A stretch of DNA of 64,000 nucleotides from assembly GCF_000422305.1 (NCBI RefSeq), contig NZ_KE383816.1, positions 298,566 through 362,565 of the forward strand, read 5' to 3'. Positions 42,149-54,212 of the stretch are shown here, piece by piece. Within the stretch, counting starts at the first letter, position 1; each line of letters starts with the position of its first letter. Both the position numbers and the translations under genes were made by a program. The stretch comes from Luteimonas mephitis DSM 12574 (GTDB taxonomy: Bacteria; Pseudomonadota; Gammaproteobacteria; Xanthomonadales; Xanthomonadaceae). The notes under the pieces were generated by a model. It did not search any database and had not been told where the DNA came from. It saw only the letters and a program-made list of their open reading frames with translations.

Positions 42149-42210
42149 GAGCGCCCCGTGGGCGCGATGGCTTCCCGCGGAAGCCCATCGCGCCCATGGG
42201 GCGCTCCTAC
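42145..42210. repeat. GTAG palindrome between holC and valS
   Basis: GTAGGAGCGCCCCGTGGGCG at the left end and its complement (GCGCCCATGGGGCGCTCCTAC on the plus strand) at the right end, with a 20-base centre. It supplies the holC stop and lies 32 bases before valS. Confidence 0.9.
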
Positions 42211-42242
42211 AATCAACCCATTCCTTCGAATCACGACCCGCC

Positions 42243-45206
<2,964 letters not shown>

Positions 45207-45634
45207 CGGGTCTGCACTGACGGGCGCGCGCTGGCGACATCGCATGGCGCGACCCGGCATTCTGGACCGCGCTACGGCCAGCGCTGCCAGATATTCATCA
45301 ACCTGCGCGCTTGCCCCTGCTTTTACTGCCGCTTTTACTGCCGCTTTTACTGCCGCTGTTGCTGTCGCCTTTCGCACTTCGGGACCCCTCCGAAGCGGCG
45401 GAGACGGCGGGTCAAACCCGCAGGGCGCCGCACAGGGATATGCGGCGTTCTCCGCGAGGGCAGGATGCCCTCTCGGAAAATTCCCGCCGGCTCCGCGAAC
45501 CCGATGCGCCGCATCGGGCGCGCAGGCGGGGCGTGCTTTCCTTGCGCCAGGTTTCTTTGCACAGGCTCGCGCCGTCACGGCGCGAAACGCTTTTGCTTGC
45601 CTTCGGACGGACCGACCGGCCGGAATTGCCGCGC
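45207..45634. repeat. Intergenic element with 12-bp tandem repeat and four hairpins
   Basis: No gene is supported. 45317-45352 holds three tandem copies of CTTTTACTGCCG. Downstream are four hairpins: 45426-45447 (stem CGCCGCA), 45456-45472 (GAGGGCA), 45500-45518 (CCCGATGCG, nearly perfect palindrome) and 45567-45585 (TCGCGCCG). Short open frames here are probably spurious. It lies between convergent valS and rimI. Confidence 0.7.
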
Positions 45635-46117
45635 CTAGTCCAGCAACTCGATCGCCATCACGATCGCGTCCTCGCGCCCGACGTGCGCGGGGTAATAGCG
45701 CGGTCGACGGCCGATCTCGTTGAACCCTTCGTCGTCGTACAGCGCGATCGCGTGCGGGTTCGACGGCCGCACCTCGAGGAACACCCGCCGCGCGCCATGT
45801 CCGTGCGCAAGCTTGAGCAGCGCGCGCAGCAGCCGGCGACCGAGGCCGTGGCCCTGCGCGCGCGGATCGATGCACAGGTTGAGCACGTGCGCCTCGTCGG
45901 CCGCGACGCTGAGCACGCCGTAGCCGAGGATGCGTTCGCCTTCATGCAGGATCCACGCCGGATAACCGGCGCGCAGGCAGTCGCGGAAGATGCCGTGGGT
46001 CCACGGGAACGGATAGGCGCGGCGCTCGATCTCCATCACCGTGTCGAGGTCGTCCTCGCGCATCGGCCGCAGGCGGCCGTTCGCGTTGTCGGCCCGGTCG
46101 GAGGCGATCGCGCTCAT
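45635..46117 (-). CDS. rimI: Ribosomal protein S18-alanine N-acetyltransferase RimI
   Basis: 160 residues. It acetylates the N-terminal Ala of ribosomal protein S18 using acetyl-CoA. The GNAT domain has RLRPMREDDLDTVMEIERRAY, VLNLCIDPRAQGHGLGRRLL (acetyl-CoA pyrophosphate loop) and ALYDDEGFNEIGRRPRYY. Start at 46117 is chosen from family alignment. It is 14 bp after the HolD-like gene, the same order as E. coli holD-rimI. Confidence 0.88.
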   Translation of the reverse strand: MSAIASDRADNANGRLRPMREDDLDTVMEIERRAYPFPWTHGIFRDCLRAGYPAWILHEGERILGYGVLSVAADEAHVLNLCIDPRAQGHGLGRRLLRALLKLAHGHGARRVFLEVRPSNPHAIALYDDEGFNEIGRRPRYYPAHVGREDAIVMAIELLD

Positions 46118-46131
46118 GGCCCCACGCCTCC

Positions 46132-46395
46132 TCAGCGCGACGGCGTCGACGCCCGCAGCGCGCGCAGCGTCGGCCACAGCGCGCGCTTTGCGGCCGGGTC
46201 GCGCAGCCGCGCGGTCGGCATCCACTGGCGGCACAGCGCCGCCGCATCGGCGGCATCCGCGTCGCGCCCGGCCGCGCGCAACAGCGCATGCAGCAGTGCG
46301 TCGTCGGGCAGGGCCGCAGGCGCGGGCGCGGTGGCTCGATACACGGTGTGGCCGAGGGCTTCGAGGATCTCGCGCTGCAGCGGATCCCAGGTCAC
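46132..46395 (-). CDS. holD: Small protein, candidate DNA polymerase III psi subunit
   Basis: 87 residues. The start is GTG at 46395, which overlaps the pssA stop (GTGA). The N-terminus (WDPLQREILEALGHTVYRA) resembles the clamp-loader-binding N-terminus of HolD (W-x-LQ-x-LG pattern), and the C-terminus (LRDPAAKRALWPTLRAL) resembles the conserved HolD end (NPxARxALWxxL). It is much shorter than E. coli psi (137). Position next to rimI supports the idea. The assignment is inference from short motifs and synteny; otherwise it is a conserved hypothetical protein. Confidence 0.5.
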   Translation of the reverse strand: MTWDPLQREILEALGHTVYRATAPAPAALPDDALLHALLRAAGRDADAADAAALCRQWMPTARLRDPAAKRALWPTLRALRASTPSR

Positions 46396-47171
46396 GGCGA
46401 CGGCTCCGCTTCGTCCTCGTGCGACAGCCTGCGGCGCCTGAACCACAACGCCGGGCCGGACAGCGCGTACAGCACGCACGCGGCCAGCAGCGTCTTGGCC
46501 GGTTCGATCACCAGCGCGATGATCACCGCCACCGCGATCAGCAGGGCGAAGAACGGCACCTTGTCCGACTTCGGCCCGCGCCCGCCCTTGAAGCTGTTGT
46601 AGCGCAGCCCGCTGACCATCAGCAGGCCGCTGACGATGGTGATCGCCAGCGCGGCGTAGCGCATCTCGTCGCCGCTCCAGTCCAGCCCGTGGAAAGTCCA
46701 GACGAAGCTGGCCATCAGCCCCGCCGCCGCCGGGCTCGCCAGGCCGATGAACCAGCGCTTGTCGACCTTCCCCACCTGGCTGTTGAAGCGCGCCAGCCGC
46801 AGCGCCGCGCACGCGGCGTACAGGAACGCCGCCAGCCAGCCGATCTTGCCGGGCGTGCTGCCGTCGAGCTTCAGCGACACCAGCGCCCAGTGGTACATCA
46901 CCAGCGCCGGTGCCATGCCGAAGCTGATCAGGTCGGCCAGCGAGTCGTACTGCACGCCGAACTCGCTCTGGGTGTTGGTCAGCCGGGCGACCCGGCCGTC
47001 GAGTCCGTCGAGGATCGCGGCGATGAAAATCGCCACGCAGGCGGCCTCGAAGCGGCCCTGGGACGCGGCGATGATCGCGAAAAAGCCGCCGAACAGGCCA
47101 CCGGTGGTGAACAGGTTGGGCAGCAGGTAGATGCCGCGGCCGCGCGGGCGTTGCAGGGGCTGGTCGTCCAT
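46392..47171 (-). CDS. pssA: CDP-diacylglycerol-serine O-phosphatidyltransferase
   Basis: 259 residues. It is an integral membrane enzyme making phosphatidylserine, the precursor of phosphatidylethanolamine. The CDP-alcohol phosphotransferase motif DGxxAR...G...D...D is seen in DGLDGRVARLTNTQ and FGVQYDSLAD (about 60-80). About six to eight helices follow. N-terminus GIYLLPNLFTTGGLFGGFFA is typical of the membrane (subclass II) type. Start at 47171; upstream open frame lacks family features. Confidence 0.9.
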   Translation of the reverse strand: MDDQPLQRPRGRGIYLLPNLFTTGGLFGGFFAIIAASQGRFEAACVAIFIAAILDGLDGRVARLTNTQSEFGVQYDSLADLISFGMAPALVMYHWALVSLKLDGSTPGKIGWLAAFLYAACAALRLARFNSQVGKVDKRWFIGLASPAAAGLMASFVWTFHGLDWSGDEMRYAALAITIVSGLLMVSGLRYNSFKGGRGPKSDKVPFFALLIAVAVIIALVIEPAKTLLAACVLYALSGPALWFRRRRLSHEDEAEPSP

Positions 47172-47305
47172 GGCCGCGAGTGTATCCGCCCCGGCGACGC
47201 GGCGGCAGGCCGTGGCGCGGTCACGCTTCGGCGCGCCGCGGCTTGCGCCGGCGCGCCGGCGGTGCTGCAATCCTCCGCAGAACCGCTTCCCGCAGGATTC
47301 CCCCG

Positions 47306-47707
47306 ATGCCCCGTCTCGCGCTTGCCACCCTGTTCGGCTTGTCCCTGCTGCTTGCGGCATCCACCGCCTGCGCCGGCGATCTCTACCAGTGGAAGGACGC
47401 CAACGGCGTCACCCACTATTCGCAGACCCCGCCGGCCAGCGGCAGCTATACCGAGCGCACCGAAAGCGGCCGCGCCAGCGCCCGGCCGGTCGAGACGGCG
47501 ACCGCCAAGCCGGCCGAGTCGGCGCAGTGCACCACGGCCCGCGCGAACATCGCCATGCTCGAAAGCAAGGGCGCCGTGCAGCAAGACTCCGACGGTGACG
47601 GCAAGCCCGACAAGACCCTTGACGACACCGAGCGTGCCAACCAGCTCGAGCTCGCGCGAGCCCTGCTCAAGGCCAACTGCGCGCAAAGCGCCGCGGCGGC
47701 GAACTAG
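47306..47707 (+). CDS. DUF4124-domain periplasmic protein
   Basis: 133 residues. A signal peptide ([20 protein letters not shown]) is followed by a DUF4124 module ([20 protein letters not shown]) and a helical tail with two Cys and an acidic [14 protein letters not shown] motif that may bind calcium. The family is common in gammaproteobacteria; function unknown. It is followed 30 bp later by a second DUF4124 gene. Confidence 0.8.
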   Translation: MPRLALATLFGLSLLLAASTACAGDLYQWKDANGVTHYSQTPPASGSYTERTESGRASARPVETATAKPAESAQCTTARANIAMLESKGAVQQDSDGDGKPDKTLDDTERANQLELARALLKANCAQSAAAAN

Positions 47708-47737
47708 CGACCTGGCGATGGCCGCGAGGGGCTGCTG

Positions 47738-48013
47738 ATGCGGCTGGGCTGGGCGCTCGTGCTGGGCGCGATGGCCGGCGTGGCGCTGGCCTGGTGGCTG
47801 TCGCGCGACCCGCCCGAAGTGGCGCAGGAGAAACAGGCCCGCGCCGAAGCGGCCGCTGCCGCCAACTTCGAGGAATCACGCCCTGTGCTGTACCGCTGGC
47901 GCGACGACAACGACGCCTTGCACGTCACCGACACCGCGCCCAAGGGCCGCAGGTACGAGCGCGTCCCGATCGAGCCGGACCCGGCGATCGAGGTCCACGG
48001 CAACCGCCAGTAG
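47738..48013 (+). CDS. Small membrane-anchored DUF4124 protein
   Basis: 91 residues. One N-terminal membrane segment ([17 protein letters not shown]) is followed by a short charged linker and a DUF4124-like module ([22 protein letters not shown]). Together with the preceding gene it forms a pair; paralogy is visible in the Y-x-W-x-D-x(2)-xxH-x-T/S motif. Function unknown. Confidence 0.75.
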   Translation: MRLGWALVLGAMAGVALAWWLSRDPPEVAQEKQARAEAAAAANFEESRPVLYRWRDDNDALHVTDTAPKGRRYERVPIEPDPAIEVHGNRQ

Positions 48014-48105
48014 CGGTTGCAACGACTTTCCTGCGGATCGGCATCCGCGGCCCTGCTGCAGTGCCGCATGGCAGAATGAACGCCCTTTCCCCGACCGCCA
48101 CGCCC

Positions 48106-49812
48106 ATGCGCCTGTCGCAGTTCCATCTCCATACCGTCAAGGAAACCCCGGCCGAAGCCGAGATCGCCAGCCACCGGCTGATGCTCAAGGCCGGCATGCT
48201 GCGCAAGCTCGCCGCGGGCCTGTACACCTGGTCGCCACTGGGCCTGCGCGTGCTGCGCAAGGTCGAGGCGATCGTGCGCGAGGAGATGGACCGCGCCGGC
48301 GCGATCGAACTGCTGATGCCGACCATCCAGCCCAGGGAGCTTTGGGAGGAAACCGGACGCTGGCAGAAATTCGGCGGCCAGCTGCTGAAGATCCGCGACC
48401 GCAAGGAAGCCGAATACTGCTACGCGCCCACGGCCGAGGAAGTGATCACCGACTTCGCCCGCAACGAACTGGCCAGCTACAAGCAACTGCCGCTGAACTT
48501 CTACCAGGTGCAGACCAAGTTCCGCGACGAGATCCGCCCGCGCTTCGGGGTGATGCGTTCGCGCGAGTTCCTGATGAAGGACGCCTATTCGTTCGACCTC
48601 GACGACGCCGGCATGCAGCGCTCGTACGAGGCCATGCACGCGGCCTACGTGCGCATCTTCACCCGCCTGGGGCTGCGCTTCCGCGCGGTCCAGGCCGACA
48701 GCGGCGCGATCGGCGGCGATGCGTCGCAGGAATTCCACGTGCTCGCCGACTCGGGCGAGGACGCGATCGCCTTCTCCACCGGCTCCGACTACGCAGCCAA
48801 CGTCGAGGCCGCGCAGGCCGCGCTGCCCGGCGCGCGCCCGGCCGCCGCCGAGGCGATGCGCAAGGTCGACACTCCCACCCAGAAGACCTGCGAGGACGTG
48901 GCCGCGCTGCTGGGCATCGCGCTGCAGCGCACGGCCAAGTCGATCGCGCTCATCGGTACCGACGCCGACGGCAACGAACAGTTCGTGCTGGCGCTGGTGC
49001 GCGGCGACCACGACGCCAACGAGATCAAGCTGGCCAAGGTCGAAGGCCTGGCGGGCTATCGCATGGCGAGCGAGGCAGAGATCCTCGCGCACCTGGGCAG
49101 CGAGCCGGGCTTCCTCGGCCCGCTGGCATCGAAGCAGCCGATCCGCGTCGTCGCCGACCGCGAGGTTGCGGCGATGGCCGACTTCGTCGTCGGTGCCAAC
49201 GAAGCCGGTTTCCACCTGGCCGGGGTCAACTGGGGCCGCGACCTGCCCGAGCCCGATACCGTCGCCGACATCCGCAACGTGGTCGAGGGCGACCGCGCGG
49301 CCGACGGCGGCGAGCTGCGGATGGTCCGCGGCATCGAGGTCGGGCACGTGTTCCAGCTCGGCGACAAGTACGCGCAGGCGATGGGCTGCACCGTGCTCGA
49401 CGAACAGGGCAAGCCGCGGGTGCTGAAAATGGGCTGCTACGGCATCGGCATCTCGCGCATCGTCGCCGCCGCGATCGAGCAGAACCACGACGACAACGGC
49501 ATCCTCTGGCCCGACGCGATGGCGCCGTGGCGGGTGGCGGTGTGCGTGATCAATCCCAAGCGCGACGACGCCGTGGCCGCGGCCGCCGAAACGCTGTACC
49601 GCGAACTGCGCGAAGCCGGCATCGAAACCGTGCTTGACGACCGCGGCCTGCGCCCCGGCCAGATGTTCGCCGACATCGAACTGATCGGCATCCCGCACCG
49701 CGTGGTGGTGTCCGATCGCGGCCTGTCGGCAGGCACGTTCGAATATCGCGCGCGCAGCGCGGATGCCGCCGAGAATCTCGATCGCGACGCGCTGTTCGCG
49801 CGCCTTCGCTGA
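48106..49812 (+). CDS. proS: Prolyl-tRNA synthetase, bacterial type with editing domain
   Basis: 568 residues. Class II synthetase: N-terminus [19 protein letters not shown], motif 1 region ([20 protein letters not shown]), motif 2 ([25 protein letters not shown]), an inserted YbaK-like editing domain (about 230-390; [15 protein letters not shown]), motif 3 ([17 protein letters not shown]) and an anticodon-binding end. The start at 48106 fits homologues; an ATG at 48076 gives a 10-residue extension. Neither has a clear ribosome site. Confidence 0.95.
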   Translation: MRLSQFHLHTVKETPAEAEIASHRLMLKAGMLRKLAAGLYTWSPLGLRVLRKVEAIVREEMDRAGAIELLMPTIQPRELWEETGRWQKFGGQLLKIRDRKEAEYCYAPTAEEVITDFARNELASYKQLPLNFYQVQTKFRDEIRPRFGVMRSREFLMKDAYSFDLDDAGMQRSYEAMHAAYVRIFTRLGLRFRAVQADSGAIGGDASQEFHVLADSGEDAIAFSTGSDYAANVEAAQAALPGARPAAAEAMRKVDTPTQKTCEDVAALLGIALQRTAKSIALIGTDADGNEQFVLALVRGDHDANEIKLAKVEGLAGYRMASEAEILAHLGSEPGFLGPLASKQPIRVVADREVAAMADFVVGANEAGFHLAGVNWGRDLPEPDTVADIRNVVEGDRAADGGELRMVRGIEVGHVFQLGDKYAQAMGCTVLDEQGKPRVLKMGCYGIGISRIVAAAIEQNHDDNGILWPDAMAPWRVAVCVINPKRDDAVAAAAETLYRELREAGIETVLDDRGLRPGQMFADIELIGIPHRVVVSDRGLSAGTFEYRARSADAAENLDRDALFARLR

Positions 49813-49830
49813 TCCAAACCCGCGATCTCC

Positions 49831-49908
49831 GCAGGAGCGGCCCATGGCCGCGAGCTTTGTATCCTCGATAAGGCGCCGGGAAAAGCTCGTGGCTGAAGTC
49901 GCTCCTGC
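49831..49908. repeat. REP-like inverted pair after proS
   Basis: Left arm GCAGGAGCGGCCCATGGCCG and right arm ending GTGGCTGAAGTCGCTCCTGC on the plus strand are complementary at the ends. It lies 18 bp after the proS stop and may be a terminator or mRNA stabiliser. The rest of the 343-bp gap to 50155 has no gene. Confidence 0.7.
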
Positions 49909-50155
49909 AAAAGCACCCTTGCTTTCCCGGCGCGGATGCCACAACTGCAGCGGCGTTTCCTCCTGACGCCACGCGTGCAATCGGCGACTTTCCGAAACGT
50001 GAATGCCGTGTGATCGCCGCTGGAAACCGCGATTCGAGTCGCGCGCCGGGGCTTCGCGCCGCAATCCGCGGCTTTGGATAATCCCGCTTTGCGATTACCA
50101 TCGGGAAACTGCCATGGATTGGCTTCATTCCCCCCCAGATAATCCGGAGCATTTG

Positions 50156-50521
50156 ATGTCAATCGACTTGAACGGCCTCTCGCCCAAAGAACTGGACTTG
50201 CTGATCACCAAGGCCAAGGCGCGCAAGACCACGCTCAAGAAGCGCAAGCCCGTCGCCACGGTGCGCAGCAAGCTGCGCCAACTGGCCGAGGCCGAGGGTT
50301 ACACCATCGCCGAACTGTTCGGCGGCCGTGCCACCAAGTCGACCGCGACCGCGACGCGCAAGGTGGCGAAGAAGGGTCGCAAGCTGGGCAAGGTGGCGCC
50401 GAAGTACCGCAACCCGGCCAACCCCAAGGAAACCTGGACCGGCCGCGGCAAGCAGCCACGCTGGATGGCGGCGCTGACCAAGAAGGGCAAGAAGGTCGAG
50501 GATTTCCTGATCAAGAAGTGA
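50156..50521 (+). CDS. H-NS family nucleoid protein
   Basis: 121 residues. The N-terminal helical oligomerisation part (LSPKELDLLITKAKARKTTL) is followed by a basic linker and an H-NS DNA-binding domain (YRNPANPKETWTGRGKQPRW, about 80-105). The TWTGRGxxPxW core is the minor-groove AT-hook-like loop. It probably silences AT-rich or horizontally acquired DNA. The ATG at 50156 has GGAG eight bases upstream; earlier in-frame starts are weaker. Confidence 0.88.
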   Translation: MSIDLNGLSPKELDLLITKAKARKTTLKKRKPVATVRSKLRQLAEAEGYTIAELFGGRATKSTATATRKVAKKGRKLGKVAPKYRNPANPKETWTGRGKQPRWMAALTKKGKKVEDFLIKK

Positions 50522-50572
50522 TCGGAGCCGCATCTCGAAGCATCGGAATGCCGGGCCCGCCCGGCGTTTTCC

Positions 50573-50639
50573 GTAGGAGCGCCCCATGGGCGCGATGGTC
50601 CTGCCGGAGCATCTGATCGCGCCCATAGGGCGCTCTTAC
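50573..50639. repeat. GTAG palindrome between the H-NS gene and the ThrE-type exporter
   Basis: GTAGGAGCGCCCCATGGGCG at the left end. The right end is a variant complement in which GTAG has become GTAA (minus strand GTAAGAGCGCCC). That TAA is the stop codon of the convergent exporter gene. Confidence 0.88.
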
Positions 50640-51883
50640 AGATTCCGCCGCGTCGGCAGCAGCAGGTTGCCGAACAGCAGCCCGGCAATCAGTGCCAGCA
50701 GGATATTGAGCACCGCCATCGCGGCCTCCTGCCCGGCGCCGAAATCCTGCTGCTGGATCAGGGTCAGCAGGCTGCGCACGCTGGTGCTGCCGGGCACCAT
50801 CAGGATGATGCCCGGCACGCGCACCAACGCCCCGGGGCGGTGCGCCCAGCGCGCGTAGCCGTTGCCGGCCGCGGTGAGCACCAGCGCCGACAGGAAGATG
50901 CCCGCGGTACTGCCCCATGAATCCCCGACCAGACGCGGGATGAGATACCCCGCCATCGCCGCCAGCATCACCAGCGGATAGTCGCGGCGCGCGGCGCGGA
51001 ACAGCACCGCGAACGCCAGCACGCCGGTGAACAGCGCGCCCCACTCCACCCAGTCCGGCTGCGGCCGCAGCGCGCGCACCTGCGGCTCGACGCCGAGGAT
51101 CTGCGCCGCGGTCAGCGCGATCATCGTGCCGACGGTGAGCTTGAGCATGGTGCTGATCGCCCCGGCGAAGCGCGCCGTGCCCGACATCAGGTGCTGGCTG
51201 GTGAGCTCGTTGACGGCGTTGGTCAGGGTCATGCCGGGCACCAGCACGATCAGCGCCGCGATCACCACCGTGTTGAGGTTCAACGGCCCGATGAAACTGG
51301 CCACGATGATCGCCACGGTCGCCGCCAGCATCGCCGAGATCGCCTCGCCGGCTTCGCGCAGCCGCGGACGCGCGGCGGAGATCCAGTCGACCATGCCGAC
51401 CAGCAGCCCGATCAGGCCGGCCGCACCAATGTCCAGCCACGGCAACCGCAGCAGCCCGGCCACGCTCGCCGATGCCAGCCCGAAGGCCAGGACCATCAGC
51501 ACCCGCTCGCGCAGCACCGGCGGGCGGTCGAGCGCGCGCAGCGCGGCGTAGCCCTCGGCCAGCCCCACATGCCCGGCCATGACCTCCTCGGCGATGCGGT
51601 CGGCTTCGCACAGCTTGGCCAGGTCGTTGTCGCCCGGCGGCACCCGGATCACGCGGGTGGTGTCACTGTCGCCGGGCGGACGCGTGGGGTCGCTGAACGC
51701 CAGCACCATGCCCGTCGGGTTGGCCATGGGCTCGCACTCCAGGCCAAGCTTCTGCGATACCGAGACCAGCGCGCCCTCGAGCCGCTGCGCGGTGGTGCCA
51801 TAGGCGTGCAGGCGCTCGGCCAGCTCCACCACGAAGGCGATGCGGGCGGCGTAACCGATGCTTTGGGGGAAGACCTGTGACAT
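50636..51883 (-). CDS. Threonine/serine exporter, fused ThrE type
   Basis: 415 residues. The N-terminal half is a ThrE domain (GTTAQRLEGALVSVSQKLGL) followed by helices with a family segment PLNLNTVVIAALIVLVPGMTLTNAVNEL. The C-terminal half is the second ThrE domain (PGIILMVPGSTSVRSLL). About ten helices are visible. The family exports threonine/serine by proton exchange; substrate here is inference. Start ATG at 51883; an earlier ATG at 51946 is less likely. It is divergent from the Mla operon. Confidence 0.82.
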   Translation of the reverse strand: MSQVFPQSIGYAARIAFVVELAERLHAYGTTAQRLEGALVSVSQKLGLECEPMANPTGMVLAFSDPTRPPGDSDTTRVIRVPPGDNDLAKLCEADRIAEEVMAGHVGLAEGYAALRALDRPPVLRERVLMVLAFGLASASVAGLLRLPWLDIGAAGLIGLLVGMVDWISAARPRLREAGEAISAMLAATVAIIVASFIGPLNLNTVVIAALIVLVPGMTLTNAVNELTSQHLMSGTARFAGAISTMLKLTVGTMIALTAAQILGVEPQVRALRPQPDWVEWGALFTGVLAFAVLFRAARRDYPLVMLAAMAGYLIPRLVGDSWGSTAGIFLSALVLTAAGNGYARWAHRPGALVRVPGIILMVPGSTSVRSLLTLIQQQDFGAGQEAAMAVLNILLALIAGLLFGNLLLPTRRNL

Positions 51884-52025
51884 CGGCAAAGGATCGCATG
51901 CGCGCGCGCAACCGGGTACTCGCCGGCACCGATGCATGCGGATCACGCCGCCTTGCTAGCCTGTATGCTCGCCGCATCCCGCCATCGCGGGCGGCCCCCC
52001 GCTGCACACGAGGACGCAACCGCGC

Positions 52026-53144
52026 ATGAGCGCCACCCGCGGCAACGCACCGGCCATCGAAGTCGACCCGCAAGGCGGCGGCCACCTGCGCCTGAGCGGG
52101 CAATGGACGCTCGAGCACGCGCTTTCGATCGGCTCGGCGCTGCGCGGCGACATCGCGCAGGTGAAGTCGGTCGACGCCACCGGCGTGGAGCGGCTGGATT
52201 CGGCGGGCGTACTGCAGCTGCTGCGCTTCGCGCGGCGCCATGGCATCGGCTACGACGTGTTCTCGTTCCGCGACGACCACCAGGCGCTGGTCGCGGCGAT
52301 CGAGGACGTTGCCGACGAACGCCCGAAGCGCAAGCGCGATTACGGCTTCCAGGCCGCGCTCGCCCGGCTGGGATTCGCGGTCGCCGACAACTGGAAGGAA
52401 GTCATCGCGCTGGTCAGCTTCCTCGGCGAGAACCTGGTCAAGCTCGCGCGTACCATCGTGCAGCCGCGGCGGCTGCGCATCACCGCCACCGTGTACCACA
52501 TGGAACAGGTGGGCCTGGACGCGGTGCCGCTGGTCGCGCTGCTGTCGTACCTGGTCGGCGCGGTGATCGCCTTCCTGGGCTCCACCATCCTGGCCGACTT
52601 CGGCGCCACCATCCTGGTGGTGGAACTGGTCAACATCGCCTTCCTGCGCGAGTTCGGCGTGCTGCTGACCGCGATCCTGCTCGCAGGCCGCACCGCCAGC
52701 GCGTTCACCGCGCAGATCGGCGCGATGGTCAGCCGCGAGGAGGTCGACGCGATCCGCACGCTGGGCCTGGACCCGATCGACCTGTTGGTGATCCCGCGGG
52801 TGCTGGCGCTGCTGGTGATGCTGCCGCTGCTGACCTTCATCGCGATGATCGCCGGCCTGCTCGGCGGCATGTCGGTGGGCGCGTTCAGCCTCGACATCCC
52901 GCCGCAGGCCTACTACGCACGCATGCATGACACCATCGAACTGCGACACTTCCTGGTAGGCATGTCGAAGGCACCGATTTTCGCGGTGGTGATCGGCCTG
53001 ATCGGCTGCCTGGAGGGCCTGCAGGTGAAGGGCACGGCGCAGTCGGTGGGCGAACGCACCACCTCGAGCGTGGTGCAGACCATTTCGCTGGTGATCATCA
53101 TCGATGCATTGGCGGCGATCTGGTTCATGCACATGGGATGGTGA
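52026..53144 (+). CDS. mlaE: MlaE-type lipid ABC permease with N-terminal STAS domain
   Basis: 372 residues. Residues 1-105 form a STAS domain (HLRLSGQWTLEHALSIGSAL, VDATGVERLDSAGVLQLLRF). Residues 120-372 form the MlaE permease (EQVGLDAVPLVALLSYLVGAV, REFGVLLTAILLAGRTASAF, EEVDAIRTLGLDPIDLLVIP). The fused STAS replaces a separate MlaB subunit. It is first in a four-gene operon moving phospholipids between inner and outer membranes; direction is not visible from sequence. Confidence 0.9.
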   Translation: MSATRGNAPAIEVDPQGGGHLRLSGQWTLEHALSIGSALRGDIAQVKSVDATGVERLDSAGVLQLLRFARRHGIGYDVFSFRDDHQALVAAIEDVADERPKRKRDYGFQAALARLGFAVADNWKEVIALVSFLGENLVKLARTIVQPRRLRITATVYHMEQVGLDAVPLVALLSYLVGAVIAFLGSTILADFGATILVVELVNIAFLREFGVLLTAILLAGRTASAFTAQIGAMVSREEVDAIRTLGLDPIDLLVIPRVLALLVMLPLLTFIAMIAGLLGGMSVGAFSLDIPPQAYYARMHDTIELRHFLVGMSKAPIFAVVIGLIGCLEGLQVKGTAQSVGERTTSSVVQTISLVIIIDALAAIWFMHMGW

Positions 53145-53192
53145 CCGTGGAGCCAGGATTGGAAATGACCAGCCGTTCGGCTGTTGAAAGCC

Positions 53193-53290
53193 GGGATTCG
53201 GGACTCGCAAGGGCGAGCCCACCTCGCATCGGCAACAACGCCGGGAATGCTTCGCCGTGACCGGTCCCCGATCCCCAATTCCCGATCCCG
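53193..53290. repeat. Degenerate inverted heptamer pair at the mlaE-mlaF junction
   Basis: GGGATTCGGGACTC at 53193-53206 and CCCCGATCCCCAATTCCCGA from 53266, the second inside the first codons of mlaF. The two are partly complementary. Confidence 0.65.
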
Positions 53291-54093
53291 ATCGCGATGA
53301 CCGCGAGGCGATCATCTCCGTGCGCGGCCTGGTCAACCGCTTCGGCGAACAGGTCGTGCATGACGGCCTCGACCTCGACGTGCGCCGCGGCGAGATCCTC
53401 GGCGTGGTCGGCGGGTCGGGCACCGGCAAGTCGGTGCTGATGCGTTCGATCCTCGGCCTGCGCACGCCCGACGCCGGCCGGATCGAAGTGCTCGGCGTCG
53501 ACGCCCGTGCCGGGGACGCGCAAAGCCGCCTGCATATCGAACGCAATACCGGCGTGCTGTTCCAGGACGGCGCGCTGTTCTCCTCGCTTACCGTCGGCGA
53601 GAACGTGCAGGTGCCGCTGAAGGAACACAATCCGGAGCTGCCCGACAGCTGGCGCTACGAACTGGCGTTGCTGAAGGTCAAGCTCGCCGGCCTGCCCGCC
53701 GACGCGATCGACAAGCTGCCCTCGCAGCTGTCGGGCGGCATGCGCAAGCGCGCGGGGCTCGCGCGCGCGCTGGCGCTGGACCCGCCGCTGCTGTTCCTCG
53801 ACGAACCCACCGCGGGTTTGGATCCGATCGGCGCCAACGCCTTCGACCACCTGATCCGCACCCTGCAGCAGGCGCTGGGGCTGACCGTCTTCCTCATCAC
53901 CCACGACCTCGACACCCTGTACGCTATCTGCGACCGCGTGGCGGTGCTGGCGGACAGGAAGGTGGTCGCGGTCGGACCGCTGCCGGAGATCGAGAACCTC
54001 GACCATCCCTGGGTCCGCGAGTATTTCAACGGCCCGCGCGGGCGGGCGGCGCGAGAGGCCGGGAACCGGGAATCTGGAGTCGGGAATCGGTGA
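53257..54093 (+). CDS. mlaF: MlaF-type ABC transporter ATPase
   Basis: 278 residues. Walker A GGSGTGKSVLMRS (about 52), signature LSGGMRKRAGLARALAL, Walker B LLFLDEPTAGLDP and the H-loop VFLITHDLDTL are all present. The start is GTG at 53257 because no later start keeps the N-terminus complete. Residues 5-11 (RSPIPDP) and the last 11 residues (AGNRESGVGNR) are encoded by heptamer tracts and are not family sequence. It energises the MlaE permease. Confidence 0.9.
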   Translation: MTGPRSPIPDPDRDDREAIISVRGLVNRFGEQVVHDGLDLDVRRGEILGVVGGSGTGKSVLMRSILGLRTPDAGRIEVLGVDARAGDAQSRLHIERNTGVLFQDGALFSSLTVGENVQVPLKEHNPELPDSWRYELALLKVKLAGLPADAIDKLPSQLSGGMRKRAGLARALALDPPLLFLDEPTAGLDPIGANAFDHLIRTLQQALGLTVFLITHDLDTLYAICDRVAVLADRKVVAVGPLPEIENLDHPWVREYFNGPRGRAAREAGNRESGVGNR

Positions 54094-54207
54094 AATGCGG
54101 CTTTCCAGCTTCCATTCCTGCCCTTGCCCGACACCTGACCTGCGCGAGGAAAACGAAATCATGAGCAGCAGCTTCCGATTCCCCATTCCCGATTCCCGAT
54201 TCCCGTC
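54061..54207. repeat. Inverted heptamer pair at the mlaF-mlaD junction
   Basis: Three GGGAAyC-type units and one variant at 54061-54088 end in the mlaF stop. Complementary GATTCCC-type units at 54177-54207 end five bases before the mlaD ATG. A stem of up to 28 bp with an 88-base loop could form between them. mlaD has no visible Shine-Dalgarno. Confidence 0.8.
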
Positions 54208-54212
54208 CTGAC

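Noticed and set aside
47704..50064. 786-codon minus-strand open frame opposite proS
   Set aside because: Antisense to a clear prolyl-tRNA synthetase; no independent support.
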